Positions 1 to 5,516 of a stretch of 6,453 nucleotides of DNA are shown here, one piece after another (within the stretch, counting starts at the first letter, position 1; every line of letters starts with the position of its first letter). The notes beneath the pieces are model-generated. The model worked only from the letters and a program-made list of their open reading frames with translations. It was not told the DNA's origin and did no database searches. Source of the DNA: Gammaproteobacteria bacterium (GTDB taxonomy: Bacteria > Pseudomonadota > Gammaproteobacteria > Steroidobacterales > Steroidobacteraceae); contig JAOUGR010000123.1 in the NCBI GenBank assembly GCA_029857655.1, positions 1 through 6,453 on the forward strand, written 5' to 3'. Made by a program: the position numbers and the translations under genes.

Positions 1-522
1 ATCCCGGTCGAGCGCGACTGGCGCCTGAATGAGCGTCACTACGGTGCGCTTCAGGGCCTGGACAAGGCAGCAACGACCGAGAAATTCGGCGTCGAGCAGG
101 TCAGGATCTGGCGACGGAGCTACGACGTACCTCCGCCCCCGCTCGAAATGGATGACCCGCGTCACCCGAGGTTCGATTCGCGTTACCGCGAGATTCCGGC
201 GGCCCGGTTGCCGGCCACCGAATCACTGAAGGACACGCTCGCCCGGGTGGATCCCTGCTGGCATGGCCGAATCGCGCCTGCGCTCAAGTCCGGCCGCAAT
301 GTCCTGGTGGTTGCGCACGGCAACAGCCTGCGCGCCATGGTCAAGATGCTGGACGGCATGGGTGATGATGAAATCGTCGGATTCAATATCCCGACCGGCG
401 TGCCGATTCTTTACGAACTCGATTCCGGATTGCGTCCCGCGGCGCCGCGCCGCTTTCTCGGTGACGCCGCGGCCATCGAAGCGGCGACGCTTGCGGTCGC
501 GCGCCAGGCGGAGCGGCTCTAG
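1..522 (+). CDS. gpmA: 2,3-bisphosphoglycerate-dependent phosphoglycerate mutase, C-terminal part (5'-partial)
   Basis: Glycolytic and gluconeogenic enzyme that interconverts 3-phosphoglycerate and 2-phosphoglycerate in the cytosol. The reading frame is open from base 1 and ends at TAG 520-522, giving 173 residues of a protein usually about 230-250 long. The N-terminal RHG motif with the phosphorylated histidine therefore lies upstream of the window. Visible family marks are [12 protein letters not shown] (residues 9-20, Glu11 being the expected acid/base), the phosphate-binding pair WRR (37-39), and VAHGNSLRA (104-112), whose His106 is the second catalytic histidine. The ATG at base 148 is internal, because the conserved motifs before it are in the same frame. 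The gene converges on the ferredoxin gene, with 8 bp between the two stop codons. The spacing and order of motifs fit dPGM rather than a generic histidine phosphatase. Confidence 0.95.
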   Translation: MPVERDWRLNERHYGALQGLDKAATTEKFGVEQVRIWRRSYDVPPPPLEMDDPRHPRFDSRYREIPAARLPATESLKDTLARVDPCWHGRIAPALKSGRNVLVVAHGNSLRAMVKMLDGMGDDEIVGFNIPTGVPILYELDSGLRPAAPRRFLGDAAAIEAATLAVARQAERL

Positions 523-530
523 ACGCCGCC

Positions 531-848
531 CTACTCTTCCGCCGCGATCTCGACTTGGATCCCGTCCAGCGCCCGTTCGAAGGGTATCTGGCAGGCGAGC
601 CGTGATCCACGCGGCCGGTAGCTCTCGAGTTCCTGCAGTATTTCCTTTTCATCGCCCTGCATCGGTGGAAGCTGGTCCAGCCAGGGCTCCGCGACATAAA
701 CGTGGCAGGTAGCGCAGGAACACATGCCGCCACAGATTGCCGCGACGCCATAGTCAAACTCGCGCAGAGTCTCCATCAGGCTGGCGCCGACGCGCCCGGC
801 CACACGGTGTTCCCCGCCGTCGCGATCGGTGATGATTATCTCGGCCAT
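531..848 (-). CDS. [2Fe-2S] ferredoxin, adrenodoxin/putidaredoxin type
   Basis: Small soluble electron carrier of 105 residues, the usual size for this family. The cluster ligands are clear: Cys39, Cys45 and Cys48 in ICGGMCSCATCHVYV (C-x5-C-x2-C), and Cys86 in SRLACQIPF. This is the vertebrate/bacterial adrenodoxin pattern, not the plant type. A further cysteine, Cys43, lies in the cluster loop and is common in this group. Such ferredoxins pass electrons from a reductase to cytochromes P450 or other oxygenases, or serve Fe-S assembly (Isc Fdx). No partner is present in this window, so the job is not fixed. The ATG at 846-848 has no good Shine-Dalgarno sequence upstream. The gene starts 45 bp after the kinase stop codon on the same strand, so it may be read from the thiamine operon, or independently if the hairpin in the gap ends that transcript. 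Confidence 0.93.
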   Translation of the reverse strand: MAEIIITDRDGGEHRVAGRVGASLMETLREFDYGVAAICGGMCSCATCHVYVAEPWLDQLPPMQGDEKEILQELESYRPRGSRLACQIPFERALDGIQVEIAAEE

Positions 849-873
849 GAAGGGGCGCCATCTTGCTGGAATC

Positions 874-893
874 GCGGTGCATCGCGCAACCGC
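874..893 (-). terminator. hairpin directly after the kinase stop codon (possible weak terminator or processing site)
   Basis: On the minus strand, immediately after the TGA of the kinase gene, GCGGT-T-GC pairs with GC-ACCGC around the loop GCGAT: seven base pairs with one bulged T. No U-run follows (the next bases are GATTCC), so it does not look like a strong intrinsic terminator. It may only slow transcription or mark an RNA end between the operon and the ferredoxin gene. A chance hairpin in GC-rich DNA is possible. Confidence 0.3.
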
Positions 894-1721
894 TCAGGGC
901 AACAGTCGATCGACAAGAATCCGGCGCTGCCCGGCATCGATCGGAATATCCTGCCGCGCCGCGATTTCCAGCCAGCCGAACCACAGGCAGTCAAAGATCC
1001 AGCGGAGCGGAATCATCCTCTCCATCAACTGCAGTGAATCACCGCCATAGCCTTCGAGCAGCGCCTCGATCTGCCAGGCGTCAAGGTCGTGGTAGCAGAG
1101 GCAGGCCGCAAGATCCGCCGCCGGATCACCCGGGCCCGCGTATTCCCAGTCGAGCGCCAGGAGTGCGTCACCCTGATCGACAATATTCTGGTGATGAAGG
1201 TCATGATGACAGGCGACGAGCCGGCGCGGCGCAGGCATCGCGGCGCGCCTCGCGGCGAGGCTGTGCTCGAGCTCCTGCAGGTATGCAACCGGCTGACCGG
1301 CCTGCAGCGTTTCAAGATAGCCCGCAGCCCGCGCGCCAAAATCGACGGCTGCGAGATCTTGCGGCGGGGTGAGTGCGTGAAGCCTCGCAAACCACGCGCC
1401 GATTCGCGCCAGCATTCGGGGCTGGCTCAGGTCGTCCCGGGATGGCACGCGCCCAGGCACGTAACGCGTGACCAGCAGCCCGTCGGCCGGCCGCGCAAGC
1501 ACGATTTGCGGCGCGAGCCCGGCTCCTGCCGCGATTTCCAGCATCGCCAGTTCCGCGCCGCCATCTGCACCGAGCGATCCCGCAGCGGCGCCCGACTGGC
1601 GCAGCACCAGGTCCAACCGCCCATCGCGCAGTCGCCATGAGAGATTCGACAGGCCGCCGGGCAGCAGCGTGATCTCGGGATTTCGCAGGCCGAGTTCCTC
1701 CGCGATGGTTTCCGGACTCAT
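894..1721 (-). CDS. thiK: APH/choline-kinase-fold kinase, probable thiamine kinase
   Basis: Predicted cytosolic small-molecule kinase of 275 residues. The protein-kinase-like fold is shown by a glycine-rich loop (LPGGLSNLSWRL, 20-31), VLRQ (39-42), Glu57 as the likely helix-C glutamate, the Brenner motif HHDLHHQN (172-179, with His172, Asp174, His176 and Asn179) and the metal-binding LDWEYAGPGD (190-199). The LDWEYAG-GD block, as I recall it, closely resembles E. coli ThiK, which phosphorylates thiamine to thiamine monophosphate. Placement downstream of PnuT and a TPP riboswitch supports that substrate. If correct, ThiL elsewhere must finish TPP synthesis. The start is ATG 1719-1721, which overlaps the PnuT stop as ATGA and points to translational coupling. 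The frame stays open to an ATG at 1862, but those extra codons lie inside PnuT and lack family sequence. Choline or aminoglycoside kinase activity is the alternative. Confidence 0.85.
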   Translation of the reverse strand: MSPETIAEELGLRNPEITLLPGGLSNLSWRLRDGRLDLVLRQSGAAAGSLGADGGAELAMLEIAAGAGLAPQIVLARPADGLLVTRYVPGRVPSRDDLSQPRMLARIGAWFARLHALTPPQDLAAVDFGARAAGYLETLQAGQPVAYLQELEHSLAARRAAMPAPRRLVACHHDLHHQNIVDQGDALLALDWEYAGPGDPAADLAACLCYHDLDAWQIEALLEGYGGDSLQLMERMIPLRWIFDCLWFGWLEIAARQDIPIDAGQRRILVDRLLP

Positions 1722-2329
1722 GCGGCTACGGCGAGGTCGCGGCGCCAGGCGCGCCAGCCTGCGATCGCAAGCAGGGCATAGGCCAGGTAAAGCCCAGCGG
1801 TGAACGCAAGGCCCTGGCTGGCGAACAAGGTCGCGAGTCCCGAATCGATGATCAGCCACCAATACCAGGTATCCAGGTACCGGCGTGCCAGCAGCCAGGT
1901 CGCGACAATACTCGCCCAGGTACCCAGCGAATCGGCGAATGGCGCCGGTGTGTCCGTGTAGTTCGCGAGCAGTGGAGCGCTGGCGGCTGTCGCCATGAGG
2001 ACCGCCAGCACTGCAAGCAAGTGCCTCGTCAGTGGCCAGGCCTGCGGTCGCGTGGCACGGTCGGCGCCGGGTCGCCAGGCCATCCAGCCGTACACGGACA
2101 TGCCGACATAGACGACCTGCAGTGCAGCCTGGAGGAAGAGACCCGCCTTCACGAATACCACGATGTAGATCGCGGTGCTAACGCCACCTGCAATCCAGCA
2201 GGCCCTGTGCTGGCGGATTGCCAGCACGATGTAGGCGAGGCCCAGCGCCACCGCAATCAGTTCGTCCGGACTCGCCGATCGCGCGTCCGCGACAAATGCA
2301 GCGAACCAGGCGGCTGCTGACTCAGTCAC
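1718..2329 (-). CDS. pnuT: PnuC-family vitamin transporter, probable thiamine facilitator PnuT
   Basis: Inner-membrane protein of 203 residues in the PnuC family, whose members let vitamins equilibrate across the membrane, with net uptake driven by phosphorylation inside the cell. About seven hydrophobic segments are visible: roughly 23-40, 44-59, 62-84, 102-121, 131-148, 154-171 and 174-195. Family-like features are LGLAYIVLAIRQHRACWIAG (29-48), VVYVGMSVYGWMAW (72-85) and the aromatic run DTWYWWLIID (153-162) in the predicted binding region. PnuC itself carries nicotinamide riboside; the TPP riboswitch and the thiamine-type neighbours argue for the thiamine member, PnuT. The start is GTG at 2327-2329, overlapping the upstream gene's stop by 8 bp. 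Its own stop overlaps the kinase ATG. The transporter-kinase pairing matches the metabolic trapping mechanism described for this family. Confidence 0.88.
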   Translation of the reverse strand: MTESAAAWFAAFVADARSASPDELIAVALGLAYIVLAIRQHRACWIAGGVSTAIYIVVFVKAGLFLQAALQVVYVGMSVYGWMAWRPGADRATRPQAWPLTRHLLAVLAVLMATAASAPLLANYTDTPAPFADSLGTWASIVATWLLARRYLDTWYWWLIIDSGLATLFASQGLAFTAGLYLAYALLAIAGWRAWRRDLAVAA

Positions 2330-2564
2330 CGCCGCCCAGGACCTTCATGACGAGCACGGAGCGCCGGGGACGCGCAAATGTTGCGCCGATTTCCGTGCGC
2401 AGGGCGGTGAAGACATCATCCAGCTCGCCGCTGACCTGCGTGCTCATCGAATTCGTGACGACGGCGAGGCCCGGATGTGCCTTGAGTCGCTCGATGAAAT
2501 CGAGGATCGGCGGGATGAACTCGTCTGCGAGCGGATAGAGACTCATTTCGACGGCTACGCGCAT
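2322..2564 (-). CDS. small thiamine-binding protein, YkoF / MTH1187 (Thiamine_BP) family
   Basis: Protein of 80 residues that I recognise as a single ferredoxin-like (beta-alpha-beta-beta-alpha-beta) domain of the YkoF/MTH1187 type. It opens with strand VAVEMSLYPL (3-12), then helix DEFIPPILDFIERLKAH (14-30), the signature NSMSTQVSGELDDVFTALR (38-56) and a closing strand RSVLVMKVL (68-76). SLYPL and the MST-VSG-DVF pattern are the family marks. B. subtilis YkoF carries two such domains in one chain and binds thiamine or its pyrimidine part; here there is one, so a homo-oligomer is likely. No signal peptide or membrane segment is present, so it should be cytosolic, perhaps buffering thiamine between transporter and kinase (inference). 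The start is ATG 2562-2564, with a strong SD overlapping the receptor stop codon. The stop overlaps PnuT by 8 bp. Confidence 0.82.
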   Translation of the reverse strand: MRVAVEMSLYPLADEFIPPILDFIERLKAHPGLAVVTNSMSTQVSGELDDVFTALRTEIGATFARPRRSVLVMKVLGGGD

Positions 2565-2568
2565 GGAA

Positions 2569-2575
2569 TCACCTC
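2569..2575 (-). promoter_or_regulatory. Shine-Dalgarno sequence of the thiamine-binding protein gene, overlapping the receptor stop codon
   Basis: On the minus strand GAGGTGA lies four bases before the ATG at 2564 and shares its first two bases with the receptor's TGA stop (2574-2576). It fixes the start of the 80-residue protein. It also means ribosomes finishing the receptor arrive on the next gene's initiation site, so the two are probably translated in a coupled way. Confidence 0.75.
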
Positions 2576-4658
2576 AGTGCTGGTAGCGAACGGTCAGGCC
2601 CAGCTGGCGCGGATCGCCCCAGCGAAGATAAAGCCTGTCGGGGAAGTCCGGCGGCTCGTTGGCGAAGAAAAATCCGCGCACTGGATACCTTTCGTCGAAC
2701 AGGTTGCTGGCCCAGACGTGGATCGACCAGCTCGCAGCCTCGAAACCCAGACGCAGATTTGCCAGGAACCGTGGACTGGAGTGCCGGTCGTGGCTGGTGT
2801 CGTAATAGAAGCCGTCCTCGCCGGAAAGGTCGAGCCGCGCCATCCACCCCGCGGAATTTCGCCAGGTCGCGGCCACCGCGGCCTTCCATTCCGGCGCATG
2901 GGCCCACGCGCGGCCGTCCAGGTCGCGGGCTCCGAATCGGTAGTCGAGGTAGCGCGACCGCATCAGCGAAAGCGCCAAACTCAATTCCAGTTGCCCGGTC
3001 GCCTGGCCGCGCGCCGAGGCTTCGAGCCCCCAGGCCTCGCCGCTCGCCGAATTGTCGGTCAGGTAGAGGAATGTCAGCGGGTCCTCGGGATCGAGTTGCA
3101 ACGAAGTTGCTACCTGTTGATGTTCGCGGCGCGTGTAAAAGAGATTCAGGTCACCGGATTGACGCTTCGTCCTGGCAAGTTCCTTCCACCCGAATTCGAC
3201 ATTCCACAGGTATTCCGGGTCGAATGACCGGCGCTCCGGCGGGACGGAGTTTCCGATGTTGAATCCGCCGGCCCTGAATCCGCGCGACAGCGATGCCCAG
3301 AGGCTTTGAGTCTCCCCCAACTGATGCGTCAGCGACAACTGGCCGCCCCACATCCGGTCGCGCGGATCAAACTGGCTTCCATCGCTGTCGTCATACTGGG
3401 CGTCGCGTTCTTCCAGCCGCAGGCCGGCGGTGACCATCGTAACCGGAGTCCACGACCAATCGATTTCGCCGTAGACCGCGGCGCTGGTCGCGCTGTAGTC
3501 GCTGTCTAGCAATCGGACGAAAGCGTTCTCCAGGTAAAGGCCATCGTCCGCAATGCGGTTGGTTTCCTCGAGATGCGAAATCCACGCGCCCGCGAGCCAG
3601 GACCAGCCGCGGTTGGCCGCCGAAATGATCCGAAGGTCCTGGCTCAGCGCCCGGCGGTCACGCAGCGTGCTTGAATAAAAATCATAGGGGCCAGCCGCGC
3701 CCCAGCCGGTTTCGTTGCCCCAGTCCGCATCGAAACTCGCCTCGATGCCGGAATCGGCCCAGGCAGTGACCGAACGCAATAGCAGTCCGTTCCAACCTGA
3801 GTAATTGAGATCGAGTGACACGCCCAGCGATTCCTGCGAGTCGCGACCCGGCCGGTCGGACAGGGTCATAAGACCATTGTCGATCGCGAAGGCGTCATAG
3901 CCATTGTCAAAGTCCGCGAACATCAGCCCCAGGTCCGCGCGCCAGCCACCCTCTGTTTCAAATCGGAACTTGAGTCGCGCAGTCAGCTCGTCGCGGCCAT
4001 TGGTGTCGTCGCGCCCGAGAAAGCTGTTGCGCCGGAATCCATCGCCGACGGCGCGATGAAGAACCGCGCGCCAGCTTGCGCTGCCTTCGCCGCGCGAATC
4101 CAGCGCTCCCCCGACGGCGATGCCAGCCATCCACAAGCCATCTGAGCCAACAGCGGCCTCGGCATGCATGTCGGGCGTGGCGACCGGGTCGCGCGTCTTG
4201 ATCTTGATCAGTCCGCCGAGGGCGTTTGCGCCATAGCGGGTGCCCTGCGGACCGCGCAGCACCTCGACCTGTTCGACGTCGAACAGCGACGCGATCATGC
4301 CAATGCCGCTGAAGTCGATCTCGTCCACTAGGAATCCGACCGAGGGATTAGGTGCGCCCTGGTACTGTTCGAGTTCACCGATGCCGCGCAGCTGGAAGTA
4401 TCGCGGCCGTGAACTGGCGCCGGCCCAGGAAAGCGAAGGTATCTGCGGCAACAATTCCTCGAGATGCTGGACAGCGCCATTGCTGACATCGTCTCCGGAA
4501 ATCACCGAAACACTCGCCGCAAGGTTCCTCGCTGTCGTCGAGCGCAGGCTCGCGGTTACGACGACCTCGGCCAGCGGCGCCGGTTCCAGCGCAAATGCCT
4601 GCGACAGCCAGCCGGTCGTGGCGGCCAGGAAAATAAATGGGCCTGATTGTCGAAGCAT
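2574..4658 (-). CDS. TonB-dependent outer-membrane receptor for thiamine (Omr1-type, TPP riboswitch controlled)
   Basis: Outer-membrane transporter of 694 residues, a normal length for the family. A signal peptide covers about residues 1-23 (FIFLAATTGWLSQAFA, cleavage before Leu24). A TonB-box-like EVVVTAS follows at 31-37. The plug runs to about residue 158 with FQLRGIGE (88-95), VGFLVDEIDF (107-116) and VEVLRGPQGTRYGANALGGL (131-150). The remainder is barrel strands rich in alternating aromatic residues (for example GLRLEER, SLSRGFRAGGFN, NLFDERYPVRGFF). The chain ends LTVRYQH rather than in the usual terminal Phe or Trp. The TPP riboswitch directly before its ATG, and the thiamine-binding, PnuT and kinase genes after it, make thiamine or a thiamine phosphate/precursor the likely substrate. 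Without that context only 'TonB-dependent receptor' could be claimed. The start ATG 4656-4658 has AGGGAG five bases upstream. Confidence 0.93.
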   Translation of the reverse strand: MLRQSGPFIFLAATTGWLSQAFALEPAPLAEVVVTASLRSTTARNLAASVSVISGDDVSNGAVQHLEELLPQIPSLSWAGASSRPRYFQLRGIGELEQYQGAPNPSVGFLVDEIDFSGIGMIASLFDVEQVEVLRGPQGTRYGANALGGLIKIKTRDPVATPDMHAEAAVGSDGLWMAGIAVGGALDSRGEGSASWRAVLHRAVGDGFRRNSFLGRDDTNGRDELTARLKFRFETEGGWRADLGLMFADFDNGYDAFAIDNGLMTLSDRPGRDSQESLGVSLDLNYSGWNGLLLRSVTAWADSGIEASFDADWGNETGWGAAGPYDFYSSTLRDRRALSQDLRIISAANRGWSWLAGAWISHLEETNRIADDGLYLENAFVRLLDSDYSATSAAVYGEIDWSWTPVTMVTAGLRLEERDAQYDDSDGSQFDPRDRMWGGQLSLTHQLGETQSLWASLSRGFRAGGFNIGNSVPPERRSFDPEYLWNVEFGWKELARTKRQSGDLNLFYTRREHQQVATSLQLDPEDPLTFLYLTDNSASGEAWGLEASARGQATGQLELSLALSLMRSRYLDYRFGARDLDGRAWAHAPEWKAAVAATWRNSAGWMARLDLSGEDGFYYDTSHDRHSSPRFLANLRLGFEAASWSIHVWASNLFDERYPVRGFFFANEPPDFPDRLYLRWGDPRQLGLTVRYQH

Positions 4659-4663
4659 GCCTG

Positions 4664-4669
4664 CTCCCT
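4664..4669 (-). promoter_or_regulatory. receptor Shine-Dalgarno sequence inside the riboswitch closing strand
   Basis: AGGGAG stands five bases before the receptor ATG (4658). Its AGGG is also the conserved 3' end of the TPP aptamer and is complementary to CCCU at 4758-4755, which begins the aptamer. Ligand binding that stabilises this closing helix would hide the ribosome site directly. Confidence 0.75.
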
Positions 4670-4758
4670 ACGCCGGTTCTAACCGGATCAGGTTCAACGG
4701 GTTCGTCGGTGCGCCTGACGGGCAACCGGCGTCTCAGGTCTCCAAGACCACCCCAGGG
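4664..4758 (-). promoter_or_regulatory. TPP riboswitch (THI element) controlling the thiamine uptake operon
   Basis: The minus-strand leader carries the conserved TPP aptamer blocks in order: GGGGUG (4754-4749), CUGAGA (4737-4732), ACCCGUUGAACCUGAUCCGG (4702-4683) and GGCGUAGGGAG (4674-4664). Helices can be drawn: closing CCCU (4758-4755) with AGGG (4669-4666); GGGU with ACCC; a perfect hairpin GGUCU-UGG-AGACC; and CCGG-UUAGAA-CCGG. Between CUGAGA and ACCC is an optional extra stem, CGGU...ACCG enclosing GCC-CGUCA-GGC. In this class, TPP binding folds the RNA and lowers expression. There is no room for a separate terminator or anti-SD stem before the ATG, so control is most likely of translation initiation through the closing helix. 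A promoter candidate lies just upstream. Confidence 0.95.
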
Positions 4759-4767
4759 CGATTTCAG

Positions 4768-4796
4768 ATACTAGCGTATGATTCTTTGCATGTCCT
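4768..4796 (-). promoter_or_regulatory. candidate sigma-70 promoter of the thiamine operon
   Basis: On the minus strand AGGACA (4796-4791) and TAGTAT (4773-4768) are separated by 17 bp. Each matches the -35 and -10 consensus at four of six positions. A start about 6-7 bases downstream would fall near 4761, just before the first paired base of the aptamer (4758), which makes the position sensible. The sequence is only a moderate match. It lies within the 5' end of the divergent gene if that gene begins at 4778. Confidence 0.45.
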
Positions 4797-5491
4797 CACG
4801 GTACTTGCATGCCGCCATGCATCTTTTCATCGGCGCGGCGATTGCCGCAGTCGCCTGGTCGATCCCGCCCTGCGCGCAGGCGGAACAAGCGCAGATCAAT
4901 CCTGCCACCAGGTGCGTCACCATCGGGACGCCGAAGCCCAATCGCGGCTATAGCTATCGGCAAACGCAGTCCGGCGGAGTCGCTACCGAGTTCACCGATT
5001 GGTGGGAGGAATTCACCAGGACCGGCAGCCGGCTGCTGACGACGAAGGGAAGAACGAGGGGGTCCGGAATCCTGACCGTCAACCGGCATCGCATTGTGAA
5101 TGACGTGCTGATACTCGACAGCAGCAGCCAGAGCGGCGCCGGCGCCGGGGGCAACTCTTCATATCGCGGCGGCGTCGTTTCGGTACCGGCGTTTCGCGCC
5201 TGCGAAGGCCGCAGCTGGCCTGTTCCTGCCGTAATGGTCACGAATCAATCGGCCCAGGGCACGTTTTCCGCGAATAGCGATGCAGGCACGCTCAAGATCG
5301 TCTCAATCCACGAGGCGATCACCGTGCCCGCCGGCCGATTCGACACTGTCCACTACGTCCGGAACCTCAATTCACGTGCCGGACCGCAGTTGAATGAATA
5401 CTGGACCTCGGTCGAACACGGGGTTGTCGTGAAGCGCATGCACACGATCAACGGTATCGTCATCACCGCGACCCTGCAGGCCATCAGGTAG
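4778..5491 (+). CDS. exported protein of unknown function
   Basis: I do not recognise a named family. The longest form has 237 residues. A signal peptide is clear: hydrophobic stretch HLFIGAAIAAVAWSI followed by CAQA, with cleavage before EQAQ, leaving about 200 mature residues in the periplasm or outside the cell. The mature part looks beta-rich and contains two further cysteines (in TRCVTIG and FRACEGRSW) that could form a disulfide. The best-ordered block is ITVPAGRFDTVHYVRNLN, then EYWTSVEHGVVVKRMHT near the C-terminus. That arrangement reminds me of DUF3108-like periplasmic beta proteins, but only loosely. The start is uncertain: in-frame ATGs at 4778, 4790 and 4817 all lack a good SD. 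The one at 4790 gives the most normal signal peptide (MSSRYLHAAM...), while 4817 leaves no Lys or Arg before the hydrophobic core. It diverges from the thiamine operon, with the riboswitch filling the gap. Confidence 0.75.
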   Translation: MILCMSSRYLHAAMHLFIGAAIAAVAWSIPPCAQAEQAQINPATRCVTIGTPKPNRGYSYRQTQSGGVATEFTDWWEEFTRTGSRLLTTKGRTRGSGILTVNRHRIVNDVLILDSSSQSGAGAGGNSSYRGGVVSVPAFRACEGRSWPVPAVMVTNQSAQGTFSANSDAGTLKIVSIHEAITVPAGRFDTVHYVRNLNSRAGPQLNEYWTSVEHGVVVKRMHTINGIVITATLQAIR

Positions 5492-5499
5492 CCAAGGTC

Positions 5500-5516
5500 C
5501 CGCCCGGTCAGGGCGG
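5500..5516. terminator. symmetrical hairpin between convergent genes (possible bidirectional terminator)
   Basis: CCGCCC-GGTCA-GGGCGG is a perfect 6-bp inverted repeat with a 5-base loop. It sits 8 bp after the stop of the exported-protein gene and straddles the TGA (5508-5510) of the opposing crotonase gene. It could form in both transcripts. Neither side has a clear U-run, so termination strength is doubtful. The repeat encodes the last two residues (Pro-Pro) of the crotonase. Confidence 0.35.

Noticed and set aside
148..522. A separate short gene starting at ATG 148
   Set aside because: The same frame is open from base 1 and encodes conserved phosphoglycerate mutase motifs before this ATG, so it is an internal methionine.
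1722..1862. An N-terminal extension of the kinase frame to an ATG at 1862
   Set aside because: The extra residues lie wholly in the PnuT coding region, look like out-of-frame sequence, and the kinase glycine-rich loop is correctly placed from the ATG at 1721, which overlaps the PnuT stop.
1718..2329. Calling the transporter PnuC for nicotinamide riboside
   Set aside because: The family fold fits, but the TPP riboswitch and the thiamine-binding and ThiK-like genes make a thiamine substrate more likely; no NadR or other NAD gene is present.
2475..3227. A 250-codon open frame on the plus strand opposite the receptor and thiamine-binding gene
   Set aside because: It is antisense to two well-supported genes, has no recognisable motif, and long antisense frames are expected in GC-rich coding DNA.
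4660..4760. Reading the inverted repeats before the receptor as an intrinsic terminator or operator
   Set aside because: The conserved blocks CUGAGA, CCUGAUC and GCGUAGGGA in correct order identify them as helices of a TPP aptamer.
4240..4953. A 237-codon plus-strand open frame through the receptor start, riboswitch and exported-protein start
   Set aside because: It would have to read through the riboswitch antisense and a different frame of the exported protein; its composition is that of a shadow frame.
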